64,000 nucleotides of DNA, from the NCBI GenBank assembly GCA_024712425.1, contig JAKRWE010000001.1, forward strand, positions 1 to 64,000, written 5' to 3'. A program made the position numbers and the translations under genes. Numbering within the stretch: position 1 is the stretch's first letter; the number at the start of each line of letters is the position of its first letter. The notes beneath the pieces were generated by a model, which searched no databases, was not told where the DNA came from, and saw only the letters and a list, made by a program, of their open reading frames with translations. This DNA comes from Chromatiales bacterium (GTDB lineage: Bacteria > Pseudomonadota > Gammaproteobacteria > Chromatiales > Chromatiaceae). Shown in pieces: positions 49,395-58,522 of this stretch.

Positions 49395-50462
49395 CTACTC
49401 CCCGGGGCCGTCCATGGCGCGGCTGATCTCAGAGGTGCTCCGCCCCAGCAGCTCGGCAGCTTTGGGTAAGGAGATGATGTCCTCGGCCAGGGCGCGGAAC
49501 ACCAACCGCTCGAAGCGGCGGGGCTGCTCATTGTCGGGCAACTTCATCGGTTCGGACTTGCGCCAGCCGCGACCGATGCCCCGAAAGATTCGGGTGAGGG
49601 TCGCCTCGGTAATGACACCGAGATCCCTGAGCCGCACCATCAGCGCCGCGGCGCTGACGCCGAACATGTGCTTGATTTGGATGATCTCGGCGTATCCGAA
49701 GTTGTGACGCCGCTGACCCACCTCGAAAAGCAGGTCCTCACGGGGCATGAGGAAGGCACTGGCGAAGCGGTGGCAGACCTTTTCCTCATCCAGCTTTTTG
49801 TTCTTTACCTGCACCACCATGTGCCCCAGCTCGTGGGCCAGGGTGAAGCGCTGGCGTTCCACCGATTTGGCGTTTGAGCTGACGATCACCGGCACGTCCT
49901 CGTAACCGGCACGCGCCACCCGGCAGGTCAGACCGTCCACGGCCAATGGAAAGTCCAGCTTGAGGGCCTTGATGCCGCGCTCCTCCAGCAGTTCGGTCAT
50001 GTTGGGGATGGGGTTGCCGCCCAGGTTCCAGTCCTGGCGCAACCGATCAGCGGCTTCCTCGGCATCCTCCAGGCTCTGGATCCGGTAGGGTGCACCCTCG
50101 GGCTGGTCCCACTCGTGGCTTGCCACGCCAAGCAGTTCCTCGATCTGCAGATAGCGGTCCAGATGATCGAGCACCGCGGCCTCCACCCGGGCGCGGTCCT
50201 TGGCGGAGGTCCGGGTGGTCTTGCGGAACTCGAGGCCTTCGAGCCGGATGTCCGAGGGGCTGAACAGATAGCTCAGCGAGACACCGAGCGCGCGGGCCAG
50301 GCGGATGGCGACCTCGGAGCCAGGCAGCATCTCCCCGCGCTCATAGCGGCCGATAGCCTGGGCGGTCACGGCATGGTCGATGGCATCGGCCAGCCCCCGC
50401 AGGGAGAGGCCGGCACGCTTGCGGGCCAGTTTGAGTCGTTCGCCAAACACGGGATTCTCCAT
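49395..50462 (-). CDS. Xre-family HTH + ImmA/IrrE (COG2856) Zn-peptidase
   Basis: FGERLKLARKRAGLSLRGLADAIDHAVTAQAIGRYERGEMLPG; FTLAHELGHMVV. Confidence 0.92.
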   Translation of the reverse strand: MENPVFGERLKLARKRAGLSLRGLADAIDHAVTAQAIGRYERGEMLPGSEVAIRLARALGVSLSYLFSPSDIRLEGLEFRKTTRTSAKDRARVEAAVLDHLDRYLQIEELLGVASHEWDQPEGAPYRIQSLEDAEEAADRLRQDWNLGGNPIPNMTELLEERGIKALKLDFPLAVDGLTCRVARAGYEDVPVIVSSNAKSVERQRFTLAHELGHMVVQVKNKKLDEEKVCHRFASAFLMPREDLLFEVGQRRHNFGYAEIIQIKHMFGVSAAALMVRLRDLGVITEATLTRIFRGIGRGWRKSEPMKLPDNEQPRRFERLVFRALAEDIISLPKAAELLGRSTSEISRAMDGPGE

Positions 50463-50650
50463 AGTGTTTACAGAATAGAAAAGAAATTGTCATATGTAAA
50501 CATGCCTGCAGACCTTTGATTCCGCTACAGCCGATTTTGGCTGGTGTGGGCATGTTTGCTCGTATCCCCCTATGAACCCCCAACGTCTCGCTGGATATAT
50601 CCCGTTTTCAGACAGATACTTACCGTTCCGAGTCAGTTGGATGGACTGGA

Positions 50651-50866
50651 GTGGTACCGATGGACAACAGCATCAAACAAGTCTCCCCGGAGCGGATGAC
50701 CCCGGAGCAGCGCCGGGCCGAGGTCGCGGGGCTGCTGGCGGCCGGGCTGGCCCGGCTGCGGGAGGCCAATGCCCGGACTGGAAAGGGCGAGTTGGGACTT
50801 GGCTTCGAGGCCGATGAGAGCGTTCATGTGACTCCCTCAAATGAACCCGGAGAGGAGTCCGCATGA
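50651..50866 (+). CDS. Small ORF of the recombinase operon
   Basis: 71 aa, overlaps start of the DUF2924 gene. Confidence 0.55.
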   Translation: MVPMDNSIKQVSPERMTPEQRRAEVAGLLAAGLARLREANARTGKGELGLGFEADESVHVTPSNEPGEESA

Positions 50867-51348
50867 GCAAGACCGACAAGATCCCGCCCGCGCCACCTTC
50901 TGTGGTGGCGCAGATTGCCCAGCTCCCCGACCTGCCGATCGACGAGCTCCGTGCAATGTGGCGAAAACTGTTCCACACGGACGCACCGACCCACCATCGG
51001 CGGTTTCTGGAGCGGCGCATTGCCTACAAGCTGCAGGAGATCGCCTTCCGCAAGGAGAACCGGAACCTGCTGCAGAACAACCAGAAGCGCATCCAGACGC
51101 TCATCCGCAATGGCAAGTTGTTCAAGCGCAGCCAGGACTACTGCCCGGCGCCGGGCACGGCGCTGATCCGCGAGTACAAGGGCGTGGAGCATCGGGTCAC
51201 GGTCACCCACGACGGCCAGTTCGAATACCAGGGCTGCGTCTACCGGAGCCTGTCGCGCATCGCCCGGGAGATCACCGGAGCCCAGTGGTCCGGTCCGGTC
51301 TTCTTCGGTCTGCGCAAGCCGGGCAGACGACGTAAGGAAGGGGGGTGA
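50863..51348 (+). CDS. DUF2924-family protein
   Basis: LRAMWRKLFHTDAPTHHRRFLERRIAYKLQEIAF...GTALIREYKGVEHRVTV. Confidence 0.85.
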   Translation: MSKTDKIPPAPPSVVAQIAQLPDLPIDELRAMWRKLFHTDAPTHHRRFLERRIAYKLQEIAFRKENRNLLQNNQKRIQTLIRNGKLFKRSQDYCPAPGTALIREYKGVEHRVTVTHDGQFEYQGCVYRSLSRIAREITGAQWSGPVFFGLRKPGRRRKEGG

Positions 51349-51351
51349 GCG

Positions 51352-52695
51352 ATGAGCGAGGCCATGCCGCGCCGCCAGCGCTGCGCCGTCTATACCCGCG
51401 TCTCCACGGACGAAGGGCTGGACCAGGAATACAACTCCATCGACGCTCAGCGCGATGCCGGTCACGCCTATATCACCAGCCAGCGAGCCGAGGGGTGGAT
51501 CCCGGTGGCCGACGACTACGACGACCCGGCCTACTCCGGCGGCAACATGGGCCGTCCCGCGCTCAAGCGCCTCCTGGCTGACATCGAGGCGGGTCGCATC
51601 GACATCGTGGTGGTCTACAAGATCGACCGCCTCACCCGCTCGCTGACCGACTTCTCGAAGATGATCGAGCTGTTCGAGCGCCATGGGGTGTCGTTCGTCT
51701 CGGTCACCCAGCAGTTCAACACCACCAATTCCATGGGGCGGCTGATGCTGAACATCCTGCTCTCGTTCGCCCAGTTCGAACGGGAGGTGACGGGCGAGCG
51801 GATTCGCGACAAGATCGCCGCCAGCAAGAAGAAGGGGCTGTGGATGGGCGGCATTCCGCCCCTGGGCTACGACGTGAAGGAGCGGCGCCTGGTGGTCAAC
51901 GAAAAAGAGGCCAAGACCATCCGGCACATCTTCCGCCGCTTCGTCCAGCTGGGTTCTGCAACCCTGCTGGTGAAGGAGCTGCGGCTGGATGGTGTCACCT
52001 CCAAATCCTGGGTGACCCAGAGCGGCCGGCTGCGAGAGGGAAAGCCCATCGACAAGAGCCTGATCTACAAGCTGCTCAACAATCGCGTCTACCTGGGCGA
52101 GATCAAGCACAAGGCGCAGTGGTACAAGGGCGAGCATCCGGCCATCATCGACCGGGACCTGTGGGATCAGGCTCACGCGATCCTCGAGACCAACTGGCGC
52201 AAGCGGGCCAACGCCATCCGTGGCAAGGTGCCGTTCCTGCTCAAGGGGCTGGTGTTCGGCAGCGACGGGCGGGCCATGTCTCCCTACCACACCAAGAACC
52301 GCTACGGCTGGCGCTACCGATACTACCAGCCCCAGCGCGACGCCAAGGAGCACGCCGGGGCGTCGGGCCTGCCCCGGCTGCCGGCGGCGGATCTGGAATC
52401 GGCGGTGATGGAACAGATCCGCGCCATTCTGCGGGCTCCGCAGATGGTGGAGGAGGCTGCCAGGCGTGCCGTGCGTCTCGATCCCACGCTAGACGAGGCG
52501 CAGGTCACCGTGGCCATGACCCGGATGGACGAGATCTGGGAACAGCTGTTCCCGGACGAACAGGTGCGGATCGTCAAATTGCTGGTCGAGAAGGTGATCG
52601 TCTCGCCCAACGACATCGAGGTGCGGCTGCGGCCGAACGGGATCGAGCGACTGGCGCTGGAGTTCGGGCAGCCCACCGAGGAGGCGTTGGCATGA
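51352..52695 (+). CDS. Large serine recombinase/integrase
   Basis: RCAVYTRVSTDEGLDQEYNSIDAQRDAG...YKIDRLTRSLTDFSKMIE; recombinase domain follows. Confidence 0.95.
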   Translation: MSEAMPRRQRCAVYTRVSTDEGLDQEYNSIDAQRDAGHAYITSQRAEGWIPVADDYDDPAYSGGNMGRPALKRLLADIEAGRIDIVVVYKIDRLTRSLTDFSKMIELFERHGVSFVSVTQQFNTTNSMGRLMLNILLSFAQFEREVTGERIRDKIAASKKKGLWMGGIPPLGYDVKERRLVVNEKEAKTIRHIFRRFVQLGSATLLVKELRLDGVTSKSWVTQSGRLREGKPIDKSLIYKLLNNRVYLGEIKHKAQWYKGEHPAIIDRDLWDQAHAILETNWRKRANAIRGKVPFLLKGLVFGSDGRAMSPYHTKNRYGWRYRYYQPQRDAKEHAGASGLPRLPAADLESAVMEQIRAILRAPQMVEEAARRAVRLDPTLDEAQVTVAMTRMDEIWEQLFPDEQVRIVKLLVEKVIVSPNDIEVRLRPNGIERLALEFGQPTEEALA

Positions 52696-53174
52696 GCGAC
52701 AAACAGGCGCCTGACAGGGAACGCGCCTCGCCCAGCGCCCCCAGGCGCGTCGAGAAGGCCGGCGAGGCGCAACTGATCGAGGACAGCGCCGGCCGGCTCG
52801 CCATCACCGTTCCGATCCGGATCAAGCAGCGGGGCCGGCGTAAGCTGGTGACACTGCCCAGCGGCGAAACGGTCGCTCCGAAACGTCCCTGGGACGATGC
52901 GCCTACCCCCATGCAGCTTGCATTGGCCCGCGGGCACCGCTGGCTAGCCATGCTGGAATCCGGCGAGGCAGGCTCACTCCGGGAGATCGCTGACAAGGAA
53001 GGCGTCGACAACAGCTACGTGAGCCGTATGATCAACCTGACCTGTCTGGCACCGGATATCGTGGCCGCCATCCTCGACGATACGCTGCCGGATCATGTCA
53101 CCTTGTTCGATCTGGCGGTGGATCCGCCGAGGTTGTGGGAGGAACAGCGGAAAATCCTTCAACCCGGCGACTGA
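52692..53174 (+). CDS. HTH accessory protein downstream of the recombinase
   Basis: MSDKQAPDRERASPSAPRR...REIADKEGVDNSYVSRMINLTCLAPDIVAAILDD; ATG overlaps recombinase stop. Confidence 0.72.
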   Translation: MSDKQAPDRERASPSAPRRVEKAGEAQLIEDSAGRLAITVPIRIKQRGRRKLVTLPSGETVAPKRPWDDAPTPMQLALARGHRWLAMLESGEAGSLREIADKEGVDNSYVSRMINLTCLAPDIVAAILDDTLPDHVTLFDLAVDPPRLWEEQRKILQPGD

Positions 53175-53177
53175 CGT

Positions 53178-53817
53178 TCACTCATCCGGCCCGCGATGGG
53201 CCGTCTCCTCTTCATCCATCCAGTCCTCCTCGACCCAGGTCATGCCCTTGCGACCCGGTACCTTGCGAGGGGCGCCTGCCTTGTAGAAGGTGCAGCTTTT
53301 GGGGCCATAACAGAAGGTCTCGAAACGGTAGCGATAGGAGGGGTTCCAGGGATCGATGAGCAGCTCCACCGGCATTCGGCAGCCCCAGATACAACTGGTG
53401 CATCTGGCCTCATAGGTACGCGGGTCCAGGCGCCGGTGTCGCCGGGCCCGGTAGGTGGGAAGATCCGGTGGCACGCCATGGAAGGGCGGGCCGGGCGGTG
53501 CCTCTGCTGGTGCGTCCTCCAGCACCTTGAGCCCGCTGGTCTTGTAGTAGCCCGCGGTTTCCATCCTGGGATCGGTCACCGGGACCGAGGCGCCGCTGAC
53601 TACCATGCCGGCCTGAAATCGGTGCTTCTCCTGGGCGGCCTTGCCGATGGCGACCAGGAATTTACCGGTCTCGTCGCCTAGGGTTCCCTCGATACGCAGG
53701 ACATACCCCCAGATAGTTGTGCGTGCGCTCATCGAAGGATCGCAGCAGGCGAATGCGGGGCTGGACGCCGAGGAGGCGGCCTTGCCAGGTGAGCTTGGCG
53801 GTCGAGGGTTTCTTCAT
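53178..53817 (-). pseudogene. Cys-containing hypothetical protein with frameshift at a G run
   Basis: MKKPSTAKLTWQGRLLGVQPRIRLLRSFDERTHNYLG, then one extra G in GGGGG, then YVLRIEGTLGDETGKFLVAIGKAAQEKHRF. Confidence 0.55.
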
Positions 53818-54096
53818 ACGGATTCTTCACACTCCGTGCACGATCAGTCCATGACAGTGTACCCGTCGGGTAGCGATTCGTGCTATCTAACTCGCCGTTT
53901 CGTCCGCGCATAACTAGTTGTATTTCAAGGCTGTTCTGTCGCGGACTTCCGGACTTCGACCCATGCTCACCCTCTCAAAAACAGAGAGGAATGGCCAAAT
54001 CAGAGAGAAATCGCGGGCTGGAGAGGTCGGAAGGCCGGCTCTCGGAGTCCGCAGCTTTCCGCAGGAACCCGCGGCAATACAAAGCCTTCCGCTACG

Positions 54097-54123
54097 AAAA
54101 AGGCCAACCCTCCCGGGTTGGCC
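54097..54123 (-). terminator. ssrA Rho-independent terminator
   Basis: Minus strand GGCCAACCCGGGAGGGTTGGCCTTTTT. Confidence 0.88.
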
Positions 54124-54141
54124 TTGTGCTATTGGTGGAGG
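54097..54141. repeat. Proximal copy of the island-flanking repeat
   Basis: 41/45 identical to 124-168; overlaps ssrA 3' end. Confidence 0.6.
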
Positions 54142-54511
54142 CGGCGGGAGTCGAACCCGCGTCCGCGAACCCTCTGCCCTCGGTTCTACATGCTTAGTCT
54201 GCCAATTGTGTTTAACCGTCCTGCCGCCCGACAGACAGGGCATACATTACGGCGATTCCGGTAAGGTTTTAACGAATCCGCCCCGGACAAGCTTCATCGC
54301 GATCTTGTAAGGTATGACGCCTGAGATGGCCCGAAGGCCGCTGGACGCACAAGCACGGCTCCAGTCAGACGGCAATCTACCGGTTATTAAGCGGCGAGTG
54401 CGTAGTTGTCGTCGTTGGCAACTATAGTTGTACAGCTGGATTTACGAGGTATGCTGTTCCTCGGCATGCGCCTCAGGTTTTGCAATCCACGTCGAATGCC
54501 GTGTCGCCCCA
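54133..54511 (-). ncRNA. ssrA: tmRNA (10Sa RNA), tag peptide ANDDNYALAA
   Basis: 3' end GTTCGACTCCCGCCGCCTCCACCA; tag GCC AAC GAC GAC AAC TAC GCA CTC GCC GCT TAA TAA; 5' (U)GGGGCGACACGGCATTCGACGTGG. Confidence 0.95.
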
Positions 54512-54671
54512 AGATCGTCAGTTTTTTCAACTACTGTGTCGGCAACCGTCCCTGGTGCCCCGTCCAGCCCGGCCGTCCCTGGCCGGTCGTTCATCCCTCG
54601 AAAAGCCATGTTAAATGGCTTTTCGCCGCCAAGGCGAGCGGGATTCACCCGTGTCGCCCCCAAAATCGTCT
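54501..54671. repeat. Duplicated ssrA 5' sequence flanking a hairpin-rich segment
   Basis: Minus-strand GACGATCTTGGGGCGACACGG (proximal) and GACGATTTTGGGGGCGACACGG (distal), offset about 150 bp. Confidence 0.7.
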
Positions 54672-54699
54672 TCATAGTATGACACACAGATGGGGACTT

Positions 54700-55182
54700 T
54701 TATCCCCGTTTAAAGAGCCGTTCCTTGTCGCGCTGCCAGTCGCGTTCCTTGAGGTCGGCCCGTTTGTCGTGCAGTTTCTTGCCCTTGCCCAGCCCGATCT
54801 CGAGTTTGGCCCGGCCTTTTTTCCAGTACATGGCCATTGGGACAAGGGTGAATCCCTTGCGTTCCACGAAACCGATCAGTTTGTCCAGTTCGCGGCGGTG
54901 CAGCAGCAGTTTGCGCGCCCGTGTCGGCTCCGGTTTGACATGGGTGGATGCGGTCAGCAGGGGGGTGATATTGGCGCCCACCAGCCAGGCCTCGCCTTTC
55001 TGGATCATCACGTAGGTATCGGTGATGTTGACCCGCTTGTCGCGCAGGCTCTTGACCTCCCAGCCCTGCAGCACCAGGCCGGCCTCGAAGGTCTCGTTGA
55101 TGGCATAGTCGTGGCGTGCCTTCTTGTTCAGGGCAATGGTCGAGCCGCTGTCCTTTTTCTGTTTTTTCGCTTTCTTGGCCAT
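54700..55182 (-). CDS. smpB: SsrA-binding protein SmpB
   Basis: [57 protein letters not shown]. Confidence 0.97.
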   Translation of the reverse strand: MAKKAKKQKKDSGSTIALNKKARHDYAINETFEAGLVLQGWEVKSLRDKRVNITDTYVMIQKGEAWLVGANITPLLTASTHVKPEPTRARKLLLHRRELDKLIGFVERKGFTLVPMAMYWKKGRAKLEIGLGKGKKLHDKRADLKERDWQRDKERLFKRG

Positions 55183-55307
55183 CGCGCAATTTTATCATGG
55201 GACGGGGCGTCGCCCGTGCCCTTGTTGCCTTGTTCCGGAACAAGGCATGGCCGACAATAGGCGGCAGTCATGGCCGGGGCGCAATCCGCTCCGGCAGGAG
55301 GATCGAA

Positions 55308-56708
55308 GTGAACGGTAACCCGGCAGTCCACAATCAATGGTCCAGCCGCCTGGCCTTCATGCTGGCCGCCATCGGCTCTGCGGTGGGTCTGGGCAATATC
55401 TGGAAGTTTCCCTATATCACTGGAGAATACGGTGGCGGTGCCTTCGTGCTGGTCTACCTGGTGTGTGTCGCCCTGATCGGCATACCGGTGATGATGGCGG
55501 AGATCCTGCTTGGTCGTCGTGGTCGGCGCAGTCCGATCAACACCATGCGTGAGCTGGCGTCTGCCGAGGGGGCCTCGCCATGGTGGGGTGTCGTCGGCTG
55601 GGGCGGGGTGGTCACCGGCTTCCTGATCCTGTCCTTCTACAGTGTGGTGGCGGGCTGGGCGCTGGCCTACGTGGTCGAGGGCGGGTTTGGCGCTTTTCAG
55701 GGGCTGGACGGTGAGCGTGCCGGTGCCCTGTTCGGTGAATTGACCGCTTCGCCGCAACGATTGATCTTCTGGCACAGCGTGTTCATGGCCATGACCATGG
55801 CGGTGGTGGCCAACGGTGTGCGCTCCGGGCTGGAACGGCTGGTCACCTGGTTGATGCCGCTGCTGTTCCTGCTGTTGGCGGTGCTCGTGGGTTACGCGAT
55901 GGCCGCTGGTGATTTCGAGCGTGGCCTGCATTTCCTGTTCGACGTGGATTTTTCCAAGGTGTTCATGAGCTGTGACGAGGCCGGGCTGTGCGAGTTCACG
56001 GCCGAGCCGGTGCTGGTCGCCATGGGGCACGCCTTCTTTACGCTCAGCCTGGGCATGGGGGCGATCATGGTATATGGCTCCTACATGCCGCACGACGCCT
56101 CGATAGCGGGTTCCACGGTCATGATCGCCCTTGCCGACACCCTGGTGGCGTTGATGGCGGGTGTGGCGATCTTTCCACTGGTGTTCGCCAACGGCCTGGA
56201 GCCGGGTGCCGGCCCCGGGCTGGTGTTCGTCAGCCTGCCGATTGCGTTCGGCGCCATGCCGGGTGGGCAGCTGTTCGGCACCCTCTTCTTCGTACTGCTG
56301 GTGTTCGCCGCCTGGTCGTCCTCGATCTCGCTGGTCGAGCCGGCGGTGGCCTGGCTGACCGAAAACGAGCATATGTCGCGGCGCAAGGCGGCACTCCTGA
56401 TCGGGGGCCTGGCCTGGCTGCTGGGCATCGGCTCGGCGCTGTCGTTCAATCTCTGGTCCGGTGACGAGTACAAGGTCTTCGGCAAGACCCTGTTCGACAT
56501 CAAGGACTACCTGACGGCGAATATCATGCTGCCACTGGGTGGCCTGGCGATTGCGCTGTTCACGGGCTGGGCGGTCAGCCGGCGGCTGCCCGAGGGGGAG
56601 CTCGCCATGCGCAGTCCGCTGCTCTTCGGGGCCTGGCATTTTGTGATCCGCTATATCGCACCGGCCGGTATCGTGCTGGTGTTCCTTAACGCGATCGGGG
56701 TGGTGTGA
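55308..56708 (+). CDS. Sodium-dependent (SNF/NSS family) transporter
   Basis: NQWSSRLAFMLAAIGSAVGLGNIWKFPYITGEYGGGAFVLVYL; GTG start after AGGAGG. Confidence 0.93.
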   Translation: MNGNPAVHNQWSSRLAFMLAAIGSAVGLGNIWKFPYITGEYGGGAFVLVYLVCVALIGIPVMMAEILLGRRGRRSPINTMRELASAEGASPWWGVVGWGGVVTGFLILSFYSVVAGWALAYVVEGGFGAFQGLDGERAGALFGELTASPQRLIFWHSVFMAMTMAVVANGVRSGLERLVTWLMPLLFLLLAVLVGYAMAAGDFERGLHFLFDVDFSKVFMSCDEAGLCEFTAEPVLVAMGHAFFTLSLGMGAIMVYGSYMPHDASIAGSTVMIALADTLVALMAGVAIFPLVFANGLEPGAGPGLVFVSLPIAFGAMPGGQLFGTLFFVLLVFAAWSSSISLVEPAVAWLTENEHMSRRKAALLIGGLAWLLGIGSALSFNLWSGDEYKVFGKTLFDIKDYLTANIMLPLGGLAIALFTGWAVSRRLPEGELAMRSPLLFGAWHFVIRYIAPAGIVLVFLNAIGVV

Positions 56709-57142
56709 TGCCGGTTGTCGAAAAGTCTGCGCTGGTGCCTTTTTCAGACAGCCAGATGTTCGAGCTGGTCAAGGATGTGGCCAGCTACAAGGACTTCCTG
56801 CCCTGGTGCAGCGATTCCGAGTTGCTGTCCGATGACGGCGTCACGGTATGCGGGCGTATCGAGGTATCGCGTGTGGGGATCCGCCAGGCCTTTTCCACCT
56901 GCAATCGTTACGATGCGCCGCACCGCATGGAGATCGAGCTGAAAGAGGGGCCGTTCAAGTCGCTGCACGGCTACTGGGAGTTCGTGGCGTTGCGGGAGGA
57001 TGCCTGCAAGGTGCTGCTGCACCTGGAATTCGAGTTTTCGGGGCACCTGATCAATGCGGCCTTTGGCAAGGTGTTCCAGCAGATCGCCAATACCCTGGTC
57101 GATTCTTTCTGTAAACGGGCCAGGGAGGTCTACGGTGAGTGA
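56708..57142 (+). CDS. ratA: RatA/COQ10-like START-domain protein
   Basis: MPVVEKSALVPFSDSQMFELVKDVASYKDFLPWCSDSE; located between smpB and rnfH. Confidence 0.9.
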   Translation: MPVVEKSALVPFSDSQMFELVKDVASYKDFLPWCSDSELLSDDGVTVCGRIEVSRVGIRQAFSTCNRYDAPHRMEIELKEGPFKSLHGYWEFVALREDACKVLLHLEFEFSGHLINAAFGKVFQQIANTLVDSFCKRAREVYGE

Positions 57143-57473
57143 TTTGATTACAGTCGAGGTGGCCTATGCCCGTCCAGATGAGCAGCGCATCATCGAGCTG
57201 CATGTGCCACCGGGGACCACGGCCGGGGAGGCCGTTGAAAGGTCCGGGATCATGGATTATTTTCCTGAAATCGATCTCGCAAAGAACAAGCTGGGCATAT
57301 TCGGCAAGCTGAGCAAGGCCGATGTGCAACTGCAGTCCGGTGACCGGGTAGAGATCTACCGCCAGTTGATCGCCGATCCCAAGGAGGCGCGCAAGAAGCG
57401 TGCGGCGGAGGGCAAGGTCATGAAGAAAGGGGCGCGCGAGGCGAATGCTGGCAGGAAGGCCTCACCGGCCTGA
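57135..57473 (+). CDS. rnfH: RnfH-family protein
   Basis: ITVEVAYARPDEQRIIELHVPPGTTAGEAVERSGI...VEIYRQLIADPKEARKKRA; GTG start. Confidence 0.88.
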   Translation: MSDLITVEVAYARPDEQRIIELHVPPGTTAGEAVERSGIMDYFPEIDLAKNKLGIFGKLSKADVQLQSGDRVEIYRQLIADPKEARKKRAAEGKVMKKGAREANAGRKASPA

Positions 57474-57480
57474 ACCGGGC

Positions 57481-57996
57481 TTACTCGTCGCCCTTTCCCA
57501 GTCCGACCTTGTCCAGCGCCTTGCCGAGCAGGGTCTGCTTCTCCGGTTCCCAGTCCGGCACCTTGACCACGGCGGGCTTGCTCACCGGGGTCTGTTGATC
57601 CGCTGGCTGCGGATGCAGATCGCCGGTAATGCGCACCAGGCGGTCGTCCTCGAAATAGACCGACAGGTACTTGTATTCATCCGGCGTGCTGCCGACCCCT
57701 TTGGTGTAGGGATGGTCCCAGCGGTCGCGGTGGAAGGCGTCCAGCAGGGCGGGGGATCCGAGGATGAAACGTACCTGGCGGCGCGACATGCCCGGCTTGA
57801 GCTGGTTCACCTGCTCCTGCGTGATCACGCTCCCCTGCTGGATGGTGGGGCGGTAGATCAGCGGGGCCTTGTCGAGCGCGCGCGGGATGGCCTCTGTCAC
57901 GCTGCTCAGGGAATGCAGGCTGTCGCCGACGCTGCTGCAGCCGCCAAGGATGGTGGTGCCGGCGAGAAAAGCCATTGGAATGAGAAAGTTACGCAT
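57481..57996 (-). CDS. bamE: Outer membrane assembly lipoprotein BamE
   Basis: Lipobox LGGCSS; IQQGSVITQEQVNQLKPGMSRRQVRFILGSP. Confidence 0.9.
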   Translation of the reverse strand: MRNFLIPMAFLAGTTILGGCSSVGDSLHSLSSVTEAIPRALDKAPLIYRPTIQQGSVITQEQVNQLKPGMSRRQVRFILGSPALLDAFHRDRWDHPYTKGVGSTPDEYKYLSVYFEDDRLVRITGDLHPQPADQQTPVSKPAVVKVPDWEPEKQTLLGKALDKVGLGKGDE

Positions 57997-57999
57997 GCG

Positions 58000-58060
58000 C
58001 TATTGGTTATCATTTAGTGCAATAATAGAATGGTAACGATGATAACGAATACGCGCGCAG
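58000..58060. promoter_or_regulatory. bamE-fur divergent promoter region with Fur-box-like AT-rich sequence
   Basis: GGTTATCATTTAGTGCAATAATAGAATGGTAACGATGATAACGAATACG. Confidence 0.4.
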
Positions 58061-58087
58061 ATTACATGTGCTGAAACGGAGCATGGT

Positions 58088-58513
58088 GTGGAAGATACCG
58101 ATATCAAGAAGGCGGGCCTCAAGGTCACGCTCCCCCGGGTCAAGATCCTGAAGGTGCTGGAGCAGTCCGATCGCCATCATATGACAGCCGAGGATGTGTA
58201 CAAATCGCTGTTGGAACGCGAGGAGGAGATCGGACTGGCGACGGTCTACCGGGTTTTGACCCAGTTCGTGGATGCCGGGCTTGCGGAACGCCATCACTTC
58301 GAGGGTGGGCAGGCCATCTTCGAGCTGAACCGCGGGGCGCATCACGACCACATCGTGTGTCGTCAGTGCGGTAAGGTGGAGGAGTTCATGGACGAGACCA
58401 TCGAGAAGCACCAGCATGCCATCGCGGAAAAACACAGTTTCAGCATCGAGGATCATTCGCTGATCATCTACGGCAACTGCGAAAAGCCGGACTGTCCGAA
58501 CCGGCCCGAGTGA
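58088..58513 (+). CDS. fur: Ferric uptake regulator Fur
   Basis: LKVTLPRVKILKVLEQSDRHHMTAEDVYKSLLEREEEIGLATVYRVLTQFVDAGL...HHDHIVCRQCGKVEEF. Confidence 0.97.
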   Translation: MEDTDIKKAGLKVTLPRVKILKVLEQSDRHHMTAEDVYKSLLEREEEIGLATVYRVLTQFVDAGLAERHHFEGGQAIFELNRGAHHDHIVCRQCGKVEEFMDETIEKHQHAIAEKHSFSIEDHSLIIYGNCEKPDCPNRPE

Positions 58514-58522
58514 GGTGGCGGG

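Noticed and set aside
51840-53174. 444-aa ORF overlapping the serine recombinase
   Set aside because: Only the last part (from ATG 52692) looks like a real HTH protein; the first part is an out-of-frame reading of the recombinase gene.
55128-56639. 503-aa minus-strand ORF opposite the SNF transporter
   Set aside because: Antisense shadow; the transporter is unambiguous.
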